DNA from: DYTO01 sp040757795
Lineage (GTDB): Archaea; Hadarchaeota; Hadarchaeia; Hadarchaeales; Hadarchaeaceae
Direction: 5' to 3'
DNA: 16,337 nucleotides
Assembly (NCBI GenBank): GCA_040757795.1
Contig: JBFLWG010000022.1
Span: 1 to 16,337 of the forward strand
Every line of letters begins with the position of its first letter. Positions within the stretch are counted from its first letter, which is position 1. Positions 1 to 8,503 of this stretch are shown in pieces. The notes beneath the pieces are model-generated. The model worked only from the letters and a program-made list of their open reading frames with translations, ran no database searches and was not told where the DNA came from. The position numbers and the translations under genes are program-made.

Positions 1-3000
1 GAAGCAATGTCGACGTTTCCGAAAGTGTAATCTCCCGCGTACATGTCCAAGTACCAGCCGTTCATATTGATTGGCGCGCTTGTAGGATTGTACAGCTCTA
101 CATACTCTCCTGGGGTGCTCGTTGGGCCGACCTCTGAGATGACGACATGTTCGGCGATGTCGCTTGGGGGGGTAATCGAAGTCACGTTGTCCGCCCTGAG
201 CTTTCCGGGCACCAGCGACCAGTTGACGTTGTCATTCTCGTAGAACCTGTTGTCCAGGCTCCAGTTCTGCAGCCCAGGGCCGCCAACCCACGTGGTCTGC
301 GTCCACCAGTTTGTGTTCTCCGTGACCTCTACCATCCTCATGACTATGTGGTAAACGTTGTCTTTCACGAGCACGGCGGGGGAGCCGAAGCCAATGTAGT
401 TCCAGCCTGCGCCCGCAATCTCCACGCTGTTCTCCGCAGTGATGCTCTCCCCCGGGTTGCCGGGGCTGCTGACATTGTCCCTGTGGATCTTGGCGGCGAT
501 GCTCGCATTGTTGTAGTTGTAAACGTTGACCTTTACCCCATACACATTCTCGTCCCTGCGCGCGCGGAACCTGAGGGAAAGTCTCTCGGCACCAAGGTTG
601 ATGTTGTCGCTCCCCAGGGTTGTGTCAACAAGGAAGTTGTCCCCCCAGAGGTTGTCGCCTGCGCCAGGTATCAGAACAAGGTCACCTACGTTGATCTTCC
701 CTGATGTCCCTGAGTTGTCGTAGTAGCGCTTGGTGTCGCTCCACGCCAGCTGGCCGCTGCTCCCGCTCCAGTCCGTCTGCGTCCAGCTGTACGCCTGAAG
801 AAGCTCGCCTGTCTTGTAGTTGAAAGTGACGGCCCTTACTATCGGCGTCGCCCCGGCGTTGGCCCCCGGCAGCTTCGCAAAGTCGGCGCGGTACTGGATG
901 TACCGGCTCTGCGTGTTGTTAAGTGAATTTTCGGAGTTCACCTGAATCCAGCTGGCGGTGTTGTCGAAACGCACGTAAAGAGTTAGGGTGGTATCCAACA
1001 TGGTGACGTTTTCGAAGCTCACGTTGCGCCAGCTCACGACCTCCCCCATGTCGATGGTCTGGGAAATGTATGTGCCGTTGTTCTCGTAGTCGGGCATTGA
1101 ATACTTCCAGAATTCGTTCGCGGCTGTGGACCCGCCGGAGACCGGGATGTCGCTGCCGCCCTTGAGCCTGTAGATGGCGCCGCCTATCATGACGGCCGAC
1201 CCGCCGTCGTCGGAGCCCCCCTCCGCAACGTAAGGCTGCGACGTCAGGTCCTCCCAACTGTCGCCAGAGATGGAATATCTGAGGAAGCGTCCTTCCAAGT
1301 CTTGTGCAAGCCCCTCCGTGTAGGCGCCTGGGAAGTGGTAGAGAAAGTCTCCCCCGTCCCAGAGCAGGTCCGAGCCGTCGTCCGCCCCGTACGGCCCCTT
1401 TGTGAGCTGCTCCCAACCGGGGGTGCCCGTAAGTCTGTAGCGCCAGAACTGGGCGAAGGTGTAGTCGCTCGACGGCGTCCACCCGAAGTGAAGATAAATG
1501 TAGTTATCACTGCCTATTTTAACCATCTTACCGCTGTTCCCGGGCCCATTCTTGGTCGGGGCCTCCCCCATGTATGTCCAAGTGTCGGTCGAGATGGTGT
1601 ACTTGTACCAGTCATACTGGGTGTAGCTGTAGCCTGAGCCTGGGAAGTAGTAAAGTGTGTTCTGCTCGTCCCAAACGAACTCTGAGCCGTTGCGAGGCTT
1701 GAGCTGGGTGGCGCTCCCGCCCCATGGGATTGTTGTGCTTAGGGCGACCCACCCCGCCTGCTCCGTCCATCTGTACCACGTCTGGCTGTTGTTTACCGTG
1801 GAACCGCCCAAGGCATAGATGGCCCAGTTGCCCGATGGGTCCTTGGCCTCGACAATCCCTTGGCCGTATGAAGTAGAGAACGGGACGGTCTCAGTGTATG
1901 TTGCGTTCCAGTCAGAGGACCAGGTGTTCGTCGACGGGTCATACCTGGAGAAGCTCGTGTCCCCGACTGAGTCGGTCCCGGGCGTCCCGCCGTAAGCCGT
2001 CCACATGTAGACGTAGCCACCAATTGTGGCAATCCTGTGGCCGTTCTTCTCCCCCACGCCGTCTGCCGGGTAGTTAAGGGTGGTGTCCCAGCCCTCCCCC
2101 CCGATGCTGTACAGCTTCACGGCGCCGGAAACCACGGAAACATTGTCAGTCCCAGGAACGCTCAGCCCGGGGTTGAAGTCGCCGTTCATGGTGTGGATAA
2201 CCGTGCGGTCGGGGACTTCCCGCCACGTCCCGACGCTGTCAAAATACCTGGTCTGGATGTTCCAGACCTTGGGAGTCAGGGCGGGGTTTGTGGAAGAGAG
2301 GACCACGCGGTACTGCAGTGACTTCATCAGGCGGTTGTCCGAAAAAATGTCCCCGATGTCCTGGCCCTTCTGGACCTCTTTCCATTCGGTCCACGGGTGT
2401 ATCGGGTCGTCCGTGACGTTGGGGTTCTCGCCCGGCGGGTGGGTGGTGTCCCCCATCCGGACTTCCACCTTCACGGAGGTGCCCGCCGGCGTGACGTTGT
2501 CCCAAGTGAGATTCATCCACTTGACTTTGCGGCCAGGGGTGACCACGGGGGATGTGTATGCGCCGGGGCTTTTGTAGTTCTGGTAAATCAGCCTGAACGG
2601 CATGTCGGCATAGTCGCGGGGGAGGATGTAAGAACCGCTGACCATGAGATTGTCCTTGTTGTCGGGCATTTGCGCGCGGAAGGCTTTGGAAGTGGAGCCG
2701 TCCCAGCTGAGGTTCACCGAGGAACCCAAAGCATTGTCGAGAGTTGCATTGTCAAGCGGGACGAGGAAGTAGTCGTACTTCGTGTAACCTTTGACCCTAA
2801 GATATACCCAGTACCTGCCTGACATGGTGCGGGGCTGGCTCAGGTTGAACCTGTACCAAGTCGGCTTCTGCTCGGCGCTCACGTCGTTTGGCTTGAGGGT
2901 GAAGCTCTCCCCCCATGTGGTGTTCTCGATCCTTACCGTTAGGTTGTAACCAGGGATGCCCGCCCTAGCTATCGGGACCTCAAAAGCGGTTACGGTCTGC

Positions 3001-4766
3001 GGGGAGGAAAGGAAGAAGTTCTCGCCCCAAACGAAATCGTCTTTGGAGGCGCTGTCGGACATGACCATCCCGGCCGAGTACTCGTAGTCTGAATAAAGAT
3101 AGCTGACGTAAAGGCCGTCGTCCCCCATTTGTCCGGTGTCCCAGTAGTAGTAGCTGCTTGAGTAGAACTTGAAGCCAGCGTGGTAGGGGTTGCCCTCCCA
3201 AGTGTTAGCGGGCGTCGAGTAGCCAAGGACGTAAAGCGGCTCGTTGTTGGGGAACTCCACCCAGCGGACGTTCACATCGGGGTTCTCACGGCCGTAAAAC
3301 AGCGCCCCGCGGTTTTCGTTCTTTATGCCGCCGTCCACCCACGTGTCGTTTCTCGGACCACCGAAGGCGACGGCGTAGTAGGAGTACACGTTTGGGTAGT
3401 TGTATCCTGCCTCCGCCAGTACAATCAGGTGGTAGACATTGCCGGCTGTGACCCGGGCGTTCAAATTATCAGCGTACACCCAGCCGGACGTGACGGCCGA
3501 AGACCATATGCCGCCGCGGGGGAATCTTGACAGGCCCTGGTTGCCGTTGTCGACTATGTCGCCCGGCTTTCCATTGATGTCCTCGGCAATCCACATGCGG
3601 ACTCCAAGGTGCTCGTTCGCGCTGAAGTATGCATACTCGGAGGCGGTCACGCTCTCGGTGGTGTGCTTCAGCAGTATTGAGGCTATGCCATCGCCGGATC
3701 TCTCAGTGTTTATGAAATTTGTAACGTTCCAAGTGTACGACGCGCTGCCCGAAGATACTGTGGTCGTGTCAAGAACCGCACCGTATGCTGGCTGGTTGTT
3801 CCAATTTACCGTGTCTTCATCCCAGCTGTCACTCGCGACCGAGTGGGCGTCAATCACAGGCGCGGATGCACCTGTCCCAATGGTGACGCTGCTGGCAGAT
3901 AGATAAACCGCCGCGGTGCTGATGGTCTTGTCGGCGGGAATCCTCCTGAGGTCGAACTTCAGCAATGTCCGGTAGTTCTTGGTCGTGGACGCCCCAGCCT
4001 GGATAACGTCATCAATGCCGAAGTTGACGGCGTTATCAACCCCAGACTTCACGGTTGTGTCTTGAGTGGGGTAATAGAAATCATAACGGCCGTCCGTGTA
4101 GGTCACCTTGAGGGCAGGATAGTTAGAATCGTAGACGTAGACATAAACTCGCGCGTTCTCAATGGTTCCCGTGTTCTGGGCCACAAAGCGCATATCTACC
4201 TGGTAATTATAGGCAGTAATTTCGAACGTGCGCTCCCGGAAAGTGTTTGTGATGAATTTGTTGCCCCACCAGTTATTTTCCAGCATTACCACGCCGTCCT
4301 CGTCCACATAGATGTTCTCGCCCAACCCGTTGTCGCTCCTCTGGGTGGCCACCATCAGGTCGCGCTTTGTCCTGTGGGAAATTACACCTACCGAAGAGCC
4401 CTCGCTGTCAGTGGACGACAGGGCCGTGGTGACCGGGGCGAATGCCCCCTGAACGCTCGGGAAGGTGGGCGAAGGGGTGATGTTGATGCCTTTGCCGAGC
4501 TGCTGGGCAAAGCCTGGCGCCTCATGGAAGGACGGGGCCGTCAGGCTTGTGGTCTCGCCCACGCCCATCTCGTTCAAAAGCTGCTGCATCCTCGTGAAGT
4601 CCGTCTCGATCTCCTTGGACTTCTTCATCTCCTCCTCGTACAATATCTTGGGGACGGTGGTTGTGTAGTAGATGGTGCTTGAAGCTATGAAGATTGTGAC
4701 CATTAGAATAGCAGCTACAGATATCCAAACGCCCCGCTCCTCCTGCAGAAGGGACTTTTTGGGCAT
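1..4766 (-). CDS. Giant pilin-like-anchored surface protein with DNRLRE, kelch-like and lamin-tail domains (C-terminus outside window)
   Basis: Reading the minus strand from the ATG at 4766 gives one uninterrupted frame to the window edge (at least 1588 codons, no stop), so the 3' end is missing. An SD-like GGGGAT lies 5 nt before the ATG. Residues 1-12 (MPKKSLLQEERG) followed by a hydrophobic helix to about residue 36 look like an archaeal class III signal peptide; a VP motif and a charged juxtamembrane helix follow. Residues about 238-370 are a DNRLRE (disaggregatase-related, CBM96-like) domain with LLKFDL and the W315/W322-NN-P-AYG element. Three similar beta-sandwich modules appear near 380-470, 610-680 and 1375-1475. 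Residues about 890-1225 carry kelch-like repeats (ALGG, then WYRW, then GW). From about 1539 a lamin-tail domain begins (VVISEV, EYVELYNP, GWYL). More than 20 N-x-S/T sequons fit a glycosylated extracellular protein. Likely role: adhesion or glycan binding (inference). Domain calls are by eye. Confidence 0.85.
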   Translation of the reverse strand, partial: MPKKSLLQEERGVWISVAAILMVTIFIASSTIYYTTTVPKILYEEEMKKSKEIETDFTRMQQLLNEMGVGETTSLTAPSFHEAPGFAQQLGKGINITPSPTFPSVQGAFAPVTTALSSTDSEGSSVGVISHRTKRDLMVATQRSDNGLGENIYVDEDGVVMLENNWWGNKFITNTFRERTFEITAYNYQVDMRFVAQNTGTIENARVYVYVYDSNYPALKVTYTDGRYDFYYPTQDTTVKSGVDNAVNFGIDDVIQAGASTTKNYRTLLKFDLRRIPADKTISTAAVYLSASSVTIGTGASAPVIDAHSVASDSWDEDTVNWNNQPAYGAVLDTTTVSSGSASYTWNVTNFINTERSGDGIASILLKHTTESVTASEYAYFSANEHLGVRMWIAEDINGKPGDIVDNGNQGLSRFPRGGIWSSAVTSGWVYADNLNARVTAGNVYHLIVLAEAGYNYPNVYSYYAVAFGGPRNDTWVDGGIKNENRGALFYGRENPDVNVRWVEFPNNEPLYVLGYSTPANTWEGNPYHAGFKFYSSSYYYWDTGQMGDDGLYVSYLYSDYEYSAGMVMSDSASKDDFVWGENFFLSSPQTVTAFEVPIARAGIPGYNLTVRIENTTWGESFTLKPNDVSAEQKPTWYRFNLSQPRTMSGRYWVYLRVKGYTKYDYFLVPLDNATLDNALGSSVNLSWDGSTSKAFRAQMPDNKDNLMVSGSYILPRDYADMPFRLIYQNYKSPGAYTSPVVTPGRKVKWMNLTWDNVTPAGTSVKVEVRMGDTTHPPGENPNVTDDPIHPWTEWKEVQKGQDIGDIFSDNRLMKSLQYRVVLSSTNPALTPKVWNIQTRYFDSVGTWREVPDRTVIHTMNGDFNPGLSVPGTDNVSVVSGAVKLYSIGGEGWDTTLNYPADGVGEKNGHRIATIGGYVYMWTAYGGTPGTDSVGDTSFSRYDPSTNTWSSDWNATYTETVPFSTSYGQGIVEAKDPSGNWAIYALGGSTVNNSQTWYRWTEQAGWVALSTTIPWGGSATQLKPRNGSEFVWDEQNTLYYFPGSGYSYTQYDWYKYTISTDTWTYMGEAPTKNGPGNSGKMVKIGSDNYIYLHFGWTPSSDYTFAQFWRYRLTGTPGWEQLTKGPYGADDGSDLLWDGGDFLYHFPGAYTEGLAQDLEGRFLRYSISGDSWEDLTSQPYVAEGGSDDGGSAVMIGGAIYRLKGGSDIPVSGGSTAANEFWKYSMPDYENNGTYISQTIDMGEVVSWRNVSFENVTMLDTTLTLYVRFDNTASWIQVNSENSLNNTQSRYIQYRADFAKLPGANAGATPIVRAVTFNYKTGELLQAYSWTQTDWSGSSGQLAWSDTKRYYDNSGTSGKINVGDLVLIPGAGDNLWGDNFLVDTTLGSDNINLGAERLSLRFRARRDENVYGVKVNVYNYNNASIAAKIHRDNVSSPGNPGESITAENSVEIAGAGWNYIGFGSPAVLVKDNVYHIVMRMVEVTENTNWWTQTTWVGGPGLQNWSLDNRFYENDNVNWSLVPGKLRADNVTSITPPSDIAEHVVISEVGPTSTPGEYVELYNPTSAPINMNGWYLDMYAGDYTFGNVDIA

Positions 4767-4818
4767 GGTGGATCCCCAATAGAACCTTGGGACTATGCTA
4801 CAATGCCTCTTTTGGAGA

Positions 4819-4847
4819 CATTTAAAAGTTTCAAAAATTCATGAAAC
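4819..4847 (-). promoter_or_regulatory. Archaeal promoter of the giant surface gene, with inverted repeat over the BRE
   Basis: On the minus strand a TATA box (TTTTAAAT, 4820-4827) lies about 55 bases before the ATG at 4766, leaving room for a leader of about 30 nt that contains the GGGGAT ribosome site at 4772-4777. Directly upstream is an inverted repeat, GTTTCA and TGAAAC separated by 8 bases (4828-4847). Its inner half sits where TFB would contact the BRE. A regulator bound to the repeat would compete with or recruit TFB; this is inference. It is the only clear promoter between the genes at 1-4766 and 4885-6807, so the giant gene can be controlled separately. Confidence 0.6.
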
Positions 4848-4884
4848 ACCCATAAACGGTGAACAGTCACGCATTTAGACAATC

Positions 4885-6807
4885 TCAGGTCCTCCCCCCT
4901 GGGAAGAACCCGGTGGTCACGTCCAGCCATATCGCGCGCTCCGTGTAGTAGATGTCCTGGGTTATGGGATCCTCCACATTCTTCCCACGAATGATCAAAG
5001 TAACCGTGTCGTAATCCGATATTGCATACGGGCCATAGGGGTCGTAGTCTCCGCCCAGCCTGAAGTTTATTTCAGACGCGATCTTCTCAATATAATCCCG
5101 CCAAATGCCTGGCTGGTCCGTGCTTATCTGGATCTTGACTTCAGCACGGTTGGGGTTTGCCGGCGGAAGCATTCCATAATCTATCTTGTCCTTGTAAATC
5201 CTGAGAGATGTGGAGCCAGAGCCTCCAGCGGTCTCCCCCATCAAGCTGCCGGACTTTATCTGGTAGCGGTTGATGTCGACTTTTATATTGTTGGTTCCCT
5301 CCAGGTAATCTACCACTACGAAGTCCTGCGGCTCCTTAATCGGGACCGTGTACCAGCCGGTGCCTCCAGCGAGGTACACCATCCCTCCCTCGTATGCGTA
5401 TGTTCTCTCCGGCAGGTACTGGTTCCGCGCCACATATTTTATTGAGCCGAAGTTCACCAGCCCATTGGTCAGGTAAGCCAAGCGCTCTTGCCTGCTGTAG
5501 GTGAGCCTGACAACAGGGTCGAACCCGAAAACGTCCGCCTGAGAGTTTTCTTTGGTGGCAAAAGCAGCCCTATTGGTTAGGGTGGATGGCGGTCCGTTCT
5601 CCTCCCGGAGGACGAAGCTCAAATGGCCTGTGTATTCCATCGTCACGCTGTAAACCGTTCCGCCGTTCGGGTTGATCCTGTACTGCGCGTAGCGGGCATA
5701 TTGCATCGGGTCTGTGCCGGATGACGCGGTCATCCAATTTGCCTCGATTGGAAGGGTGTTGCCGAACCTGACCTCGAAGGTTGGGGCTGTTCCCGAGGAC
5801 GCGGAATAACCAACATAATTCCAGAAGGCAAACGGGTCCCCCGTGTCAAAAACCATTGAAGTGACCACACCAGTGCCGCTCAGGCTAGAGCCTGTGCTCG
5901 CCCCTGTGTTGCTGTTGTATTTGTCATAGCCGGTGCCGAACTTTGAGCTTTCAAGAGTCGCTTGCAGGTTCCACCACTCGTCCTGCTCCCATTTCCCCCA
6001 CTTTCTGTACTTGTCGAAGGTGTTCTGCACGTACGGGGTGACGTCCCATACCACAAACTCCCCTTCCCCGTCTATGTCCTGGACTTCAAGCTTGTAGTCG
6101 CGCCTATTGTCGTGAATCTGGGTGTTCCACGTCATTCTCTCGTCCCAGTTGTCATTCTCCACCCCCCAAACCTCAACCACCAGCGGCGGACTGACCTGGA
6201 GCTCGGTGTTCGGCTCCGCTATCAGGTCCGTATCCTGCACGTACATAATGAGCTCGGCCTTCTCAATCTGGGCATCGTACTCAAATTCATAATTGCTGCT
6301 GTCATAGATGGCGGCGTCCGACAGGTCAAACTTGAGATAAGTTCTAATCCGGTGGTTATTCTCCGTGGAAACCAAGAGCACGTTGTTGTCATAATCGCTG
6401 GCAGTGTAGCTGGCATTCGGGCTGTCCTCCCTGACATAGGTCCCAAATGCCCGCCAATAGCTGTGCACGGGGTCGTCATACTCTGCCTCCTGAATTTCGT
6501 CTAAATCGCTCGCGGATGAGATCCTGAGTTCGGCCGTGGTAGATGCAGAAACGGCAACGCTTGGAGAAAGAGTCCCCATCTTTAATGGCACGATCAGCGC
6601 CTCACCTGAATCAAGCGAGTATATCTCCTTCTGCATGTTTAGGAAAGAATCCTTGACCTCGTTCATGACCTCGTGCTCCTTCTGCTTCCACTCCTGCGGC
6701 ACCTGGGCGGTCACATAAGTTGCCAGAGCCATTGCTACAAGGCCTGCAACAAGGGCCATGCCAACCATGGCAGAAACCCCTCCGTCTTCCCTCAGAATTC
6801 GGGGCAT
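4885..6807 (-). CDS. Pilin-like-anchored DNRLRE-domain surface protein (paralogue of the 8496-10217 product)
   Basis: About 640 residues from the preferred ATG at 6807, which gives MPRILREDGG|VSAMVG, matching the MP starts of its neighbours. The frame is open further to an ATG at 6816 and a TTG at 6834, but neither has a clear SD; GGTAAAG precedes 6807. A hydrophobic helix (residues 11-36) is followed by a VP motif and a charged helix ending in IVPLKMG. Residues about 120-265 form a DNRLRE domain (RTYLKFDL at 155-162, W221-DERMT-W227, VVWDVTPYV). The C-terminal part (SIKYVARNQY, YEGGMVYL, INRYQI, then VEDPITQDIYYTER near the end) aligns by eye with the 8496-10217 product. It is the last gene of the overlapping set; the upstream pilin-like gene ends 36 bases before this start. 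Likely an extracellular protein held by its N-terminal helix; the ligand is unknown. Confidence 0.85.
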   Translation of the reverse strand: MPRILREDGGVSAMVGMALVAGLVAMALATYVTAQVPQEWKQKEHEVMNEVKDSFLNMQKEIYSLDSGEALIVPLKMGTLSPSVAVSASTTAELRISSASDLDEIQEAEYDDPVHSYWRAFGTYVREDSPNASYTASDYDNNVLLVSTENNHRIRTYLKFDLSDAAIYDSSNYEFEYDAQIEKAELIMYVQDTDLIAEPNTELQVSPPLVVEVWGVENDNWDERMTWNTQIHDNRRDYKLEVQDIDGEGEFVVWDVTPYVQNTFDKYRKWGKWEQDEWWNLQATLESSKFGTGYDKYNSNTGASTGSSLSGTGVVTSMVFDTGDPFAFWNYVGYSASSGTAPTFEVRFGNTLPIEANWMTASSGTDPMQYARYAQYRINPNGGTVYSVTMEYTGHLSFVLREENGPPSTLTNRAAFATKENSQADVFGFDPVVRLTYSRQERLAYLTNGLVNFGSIKYVARNQYLPERTYAYEGGMVYLAGGTGWYTVPIKEPQDFVVVDYLEGTNNIKVDINRYQIKSGSLMGETAGGSGSTSLRIYKDKIDYGMLPPANPNRAEVKIQISTDQPGIWRDYIEKIASEINFRLGGDYDPYGPYAISDYDTVTLIIRGKNVEDPITQDIYYTERAIWLDVTTGFFPGGRT

Positions 6808-6843
6808 CTTTACCATGAATGTTTTGTTTTTCAAACTAAAAAA

Positions 6844-7335
6844 CTAACTGTACAACATCGAGTTCTCCAATGCCGAAAGCCTGCTGTACATCAGGGTGTC
6901 GCCGGCATAGATGTCGTTCATCACTATTCTGACCTTGTCCCCGAGGTTGACGCGGGCATTGATGTGCCTGAGGCTGCCAACTGCGTTCTCCCCTGTCTGG
7001 AACCCATCAGACGAGTTTGAAAACACCCAGCTGTTCCAAGCCACAATGTTTTCCCAGCCGCCATCAGGGTCATACCCCCTCACCGAAAACTCGGTGTTGG
7101 GCCCCGTTGGTATCCCCAAAGCATCCCCGCCCTTGTGGAACATCACTATCCTCATCCTGTCTGTCGGCAGCGGCCCAGCGTTCTCAAGTCTCACCTCGAT
7201 CTCCGCGAGCCTGTAAGGGGTGGTTGACTTCACGAGGACCACCGCCGCGAACATGGCTAGCGCCGCTGTGATCACGGCTATCAGGAGGAGCTCACCGACA
7301 ATTTCGGATACCCCTCGCTCGTCAGAAAACGGCAC
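6844..7335 (-). CDS. Small archaeal type IV pilin-like protein
   Basis: 163 residues, GTG start at 7335 preceded by AAGGTGGAG. The leader MPFSDERG| is followed by VSEIVGELLLIAVITAALAM and a few more hydrophobic residues, the classic archaeal pilin N-terminus (type IV pilin N-terminal domain, DUF1628 type): a cleavable leader and one helix that would form the fibre core. The remaining 120 or so residues are a small beta-rich domain (RLAEIEVRLENAGPLP, DKVRIVMNDIYAGD), consistent with a pilin head; the LENAGPLPTDRMRIV stretch is like the beta-sandwich of small archaeal pilins. The start overlaps the end of the phospholipase-like gene by 14 bases, so the two are probably translationally coupled. 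It could be a minor or priming pilin for the larger pilin-anchored proteins on either side (inference). Confidence 0.85.
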   Translation of the reverse strand: MPFSDERGVSEIVGELLLIAVITAALAMFAAVVLVKSTTPYRLAEIEVRLENAGPLPTDRMRIVMFHKGGDALGIPTGPNTEFSVRGYDPDGGWENIVAWNSWVFSNSSDGFQTGENAVGSLRHINARVNLGDKVRIVMNDIYAGDTLMYSRLSALENSMLYS

Positions 7336-8503
7336 TTCTCCACCTTCTCCAACCGATAAAGGCTACCAGCGCTCCTGCAAAAACCAGCGACAGGGCCACC
7401 AGCAGGACATCGGACTGCGGCTGCGGCGAAGCCTCCCCCTGCTGCCCGCCTTCGGTCGACCCATAGTTGCTCACGCCACTGTACCATCGAACAGTATCCA
7501 TCCCTTCCTTGTAAAGGTCATCGTTGTTCAGGCTCAGATAATGGTTTTCGGACGGCCAGAGCCAGTATGACCAATTGGATGGGGGCCTGGTCGACACATT
7601 CGGGCCGCCATTCTGGCGCATCCACTCCCCATCCCTAATCGCCCTGTAGACCCCGTTGTAGGTGATACGGATGGTGTTGTCTGCGTCCTGCTTGGCGATG
7701 GCAGGGTCCCTAGTATTCACCCAGTAAAACCAACGGTTATCCACCCTGTCGTCTGTTGACCAGCCGTCGTATGGATTCGACTGCCTGATGTATACCGGCA
7801 ACACGTATGTTGTGCCGTAACTGGAGGTGCTTGTGTCGCTGTTCAAAACCAATGATGATGGCCCTCTGAGGTAGCTGTCCAAGTACCAGTCGAGCGTGCC
7901 GTTGTCCAAAGTGCTGTAGTTCTCGGGCTTGAGCGGGTACCATACAGAGTCGGAGTCTGTGTAGGCCTCGACCTGGTGGTGGGAGTAGTGGTTGGAGTCG
8001 AAATATCTATTTGCATCGAAATATTTCCCGCTTTCATAGTCTGACCAGAGCGGGCCGTCCGAGCCCAACGGCGGGATGTATGTCCTGTAATAATCGCGGA
8101 TGCCATAGTTGTGGGGCATGAACATGACGTCTCCCACGTAGTGGAGGGCCACACCTATTCTGGAAATTGCATTGTCAAAGTCGCCCCTCGCCCATGCATC
8201 CCTGATCCTCCTGAACTCAAGGACGGCGTTATCTGTCATGTTGTACTGGTACGTGCCCCACTCTCCCGTCACGTCCCTCCAGTCGTCCGGCGCCAATGAG
8301 TTGTTGTAGATTGCGTCGCTGTCGACGTTCTCCTTGATGTTGTCCGGTATCGACCTCGTGTTCCTGAGGGCGTTGCTTATGATTATCGCCTGGTCGTGAT
8401 GGACGGAGCTTCCCCAGGCCGCGCCCGCCTGCACGGTTGCCAGAGTCAGCAGCATGATGAGGGCCAGCGAAAGCCGCCTCAAGATATGAGATGAATCAGA
8501 CAA
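7322..8503 (-). CDS. Exported zinc-dependent phospholipase C/P1 nuclease-like protein with C-terminal membrane anchor
   Basis: 393 residues. The TTG start is fixed by a strong SD (GGAGGTG, 7 nt away) and an 8-base overlap with the upstream gene. Residues 1-29 are a signal peptide; cleavage after GAA would leave Trp30 as the new N-terminus, as in Bacillus cereus phospholipase C, where Trp1 binds zinc. H35/H36, D73/D74, H121-x3-D125-x5-H131 (in HYVGDVMFMPH) and H175-x3-E179 match H14, D55, H118/D122/H128 and H142/E146 of that enzyme. I see no counterpart of its H69: there is no His between 37 and 120. A C-terminal hydrophobic helix (about 364-385) ending in RRWR anchors it, with the domain outside the cell. 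The fold is that of the zinc-dependent phospholipase C/S1-P1 family, which hydrolyses phosphodiester bonds; the substrate (lipid, nucleic acid or other) cannot be told. Archaeal lipids are ethers, so the target could be a foreign membrane. Confidence 0.82.
   Translation of the reverse strand: MSDSSHILRRLSLALIMLLTLATVQAGAAWGSSVHHDQAIIISNALRNTRSIPDNIKENVDSDAIYNNSLAPDDWRDVTGEWGTYQYNMTDNAVLEFRRIRDAWARGDFDNAISRIGVALHYVGDVMFMPHNYGIRDYYRTYIPPLGSDGPLWSDYESGKYFDANRYFDSNHYSHHQVEAYTDSDSVWYPLKPENYSTLDNGTLDWYLDSYLRGPSSLVLNSDTSTSSYGTTYVLPVYIRQSNPYDGWSTDDRVDNRWFYWVNTRDPAIAKQDADNTIRITYNGVYRAIRDGEWMRQNGGPNVSTRPPSNWSYWLWPSENHYLSLNNDDLYKEGMDTVRWYSGVSNYGSTEGGQQGEASPQPQSDVLLVALSLVFAGALVAFIGWRRWRSAVF

Noticed and set aside
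147..704. Long plus-strand open frames (also 4062-4682, 5962-6504, 9483-10199, 11675-12148)
   Set aside because: All lie opposite well-supported minus-strand genes, have no recognisable motifs and arise from GC-rich codon use on the other strand.
890..2120. Frame-shifted or split genes in the kelch-like region of the giant gene
   Set aside because: The minus-strand frame from 4766 reads through the whole stretch without a stop, so there is one gene.
4859..4870. GTGA-N4-TCAC hairpin after the 4885-6807 gene as a terminator
   Set aside because: The stem is only 4 bp and no T-run follows directly; a T5 stretch 20 bases later is too weak to call.
6808..6834. TTG at 6834 as start of the second DNRLRE gene
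   Set aside because: It has no SD and would lengthen the leader to 19 residues; the ATG at 6807 gives the MP leader seen in the neighbours. The ATG at 6816 remains possible.
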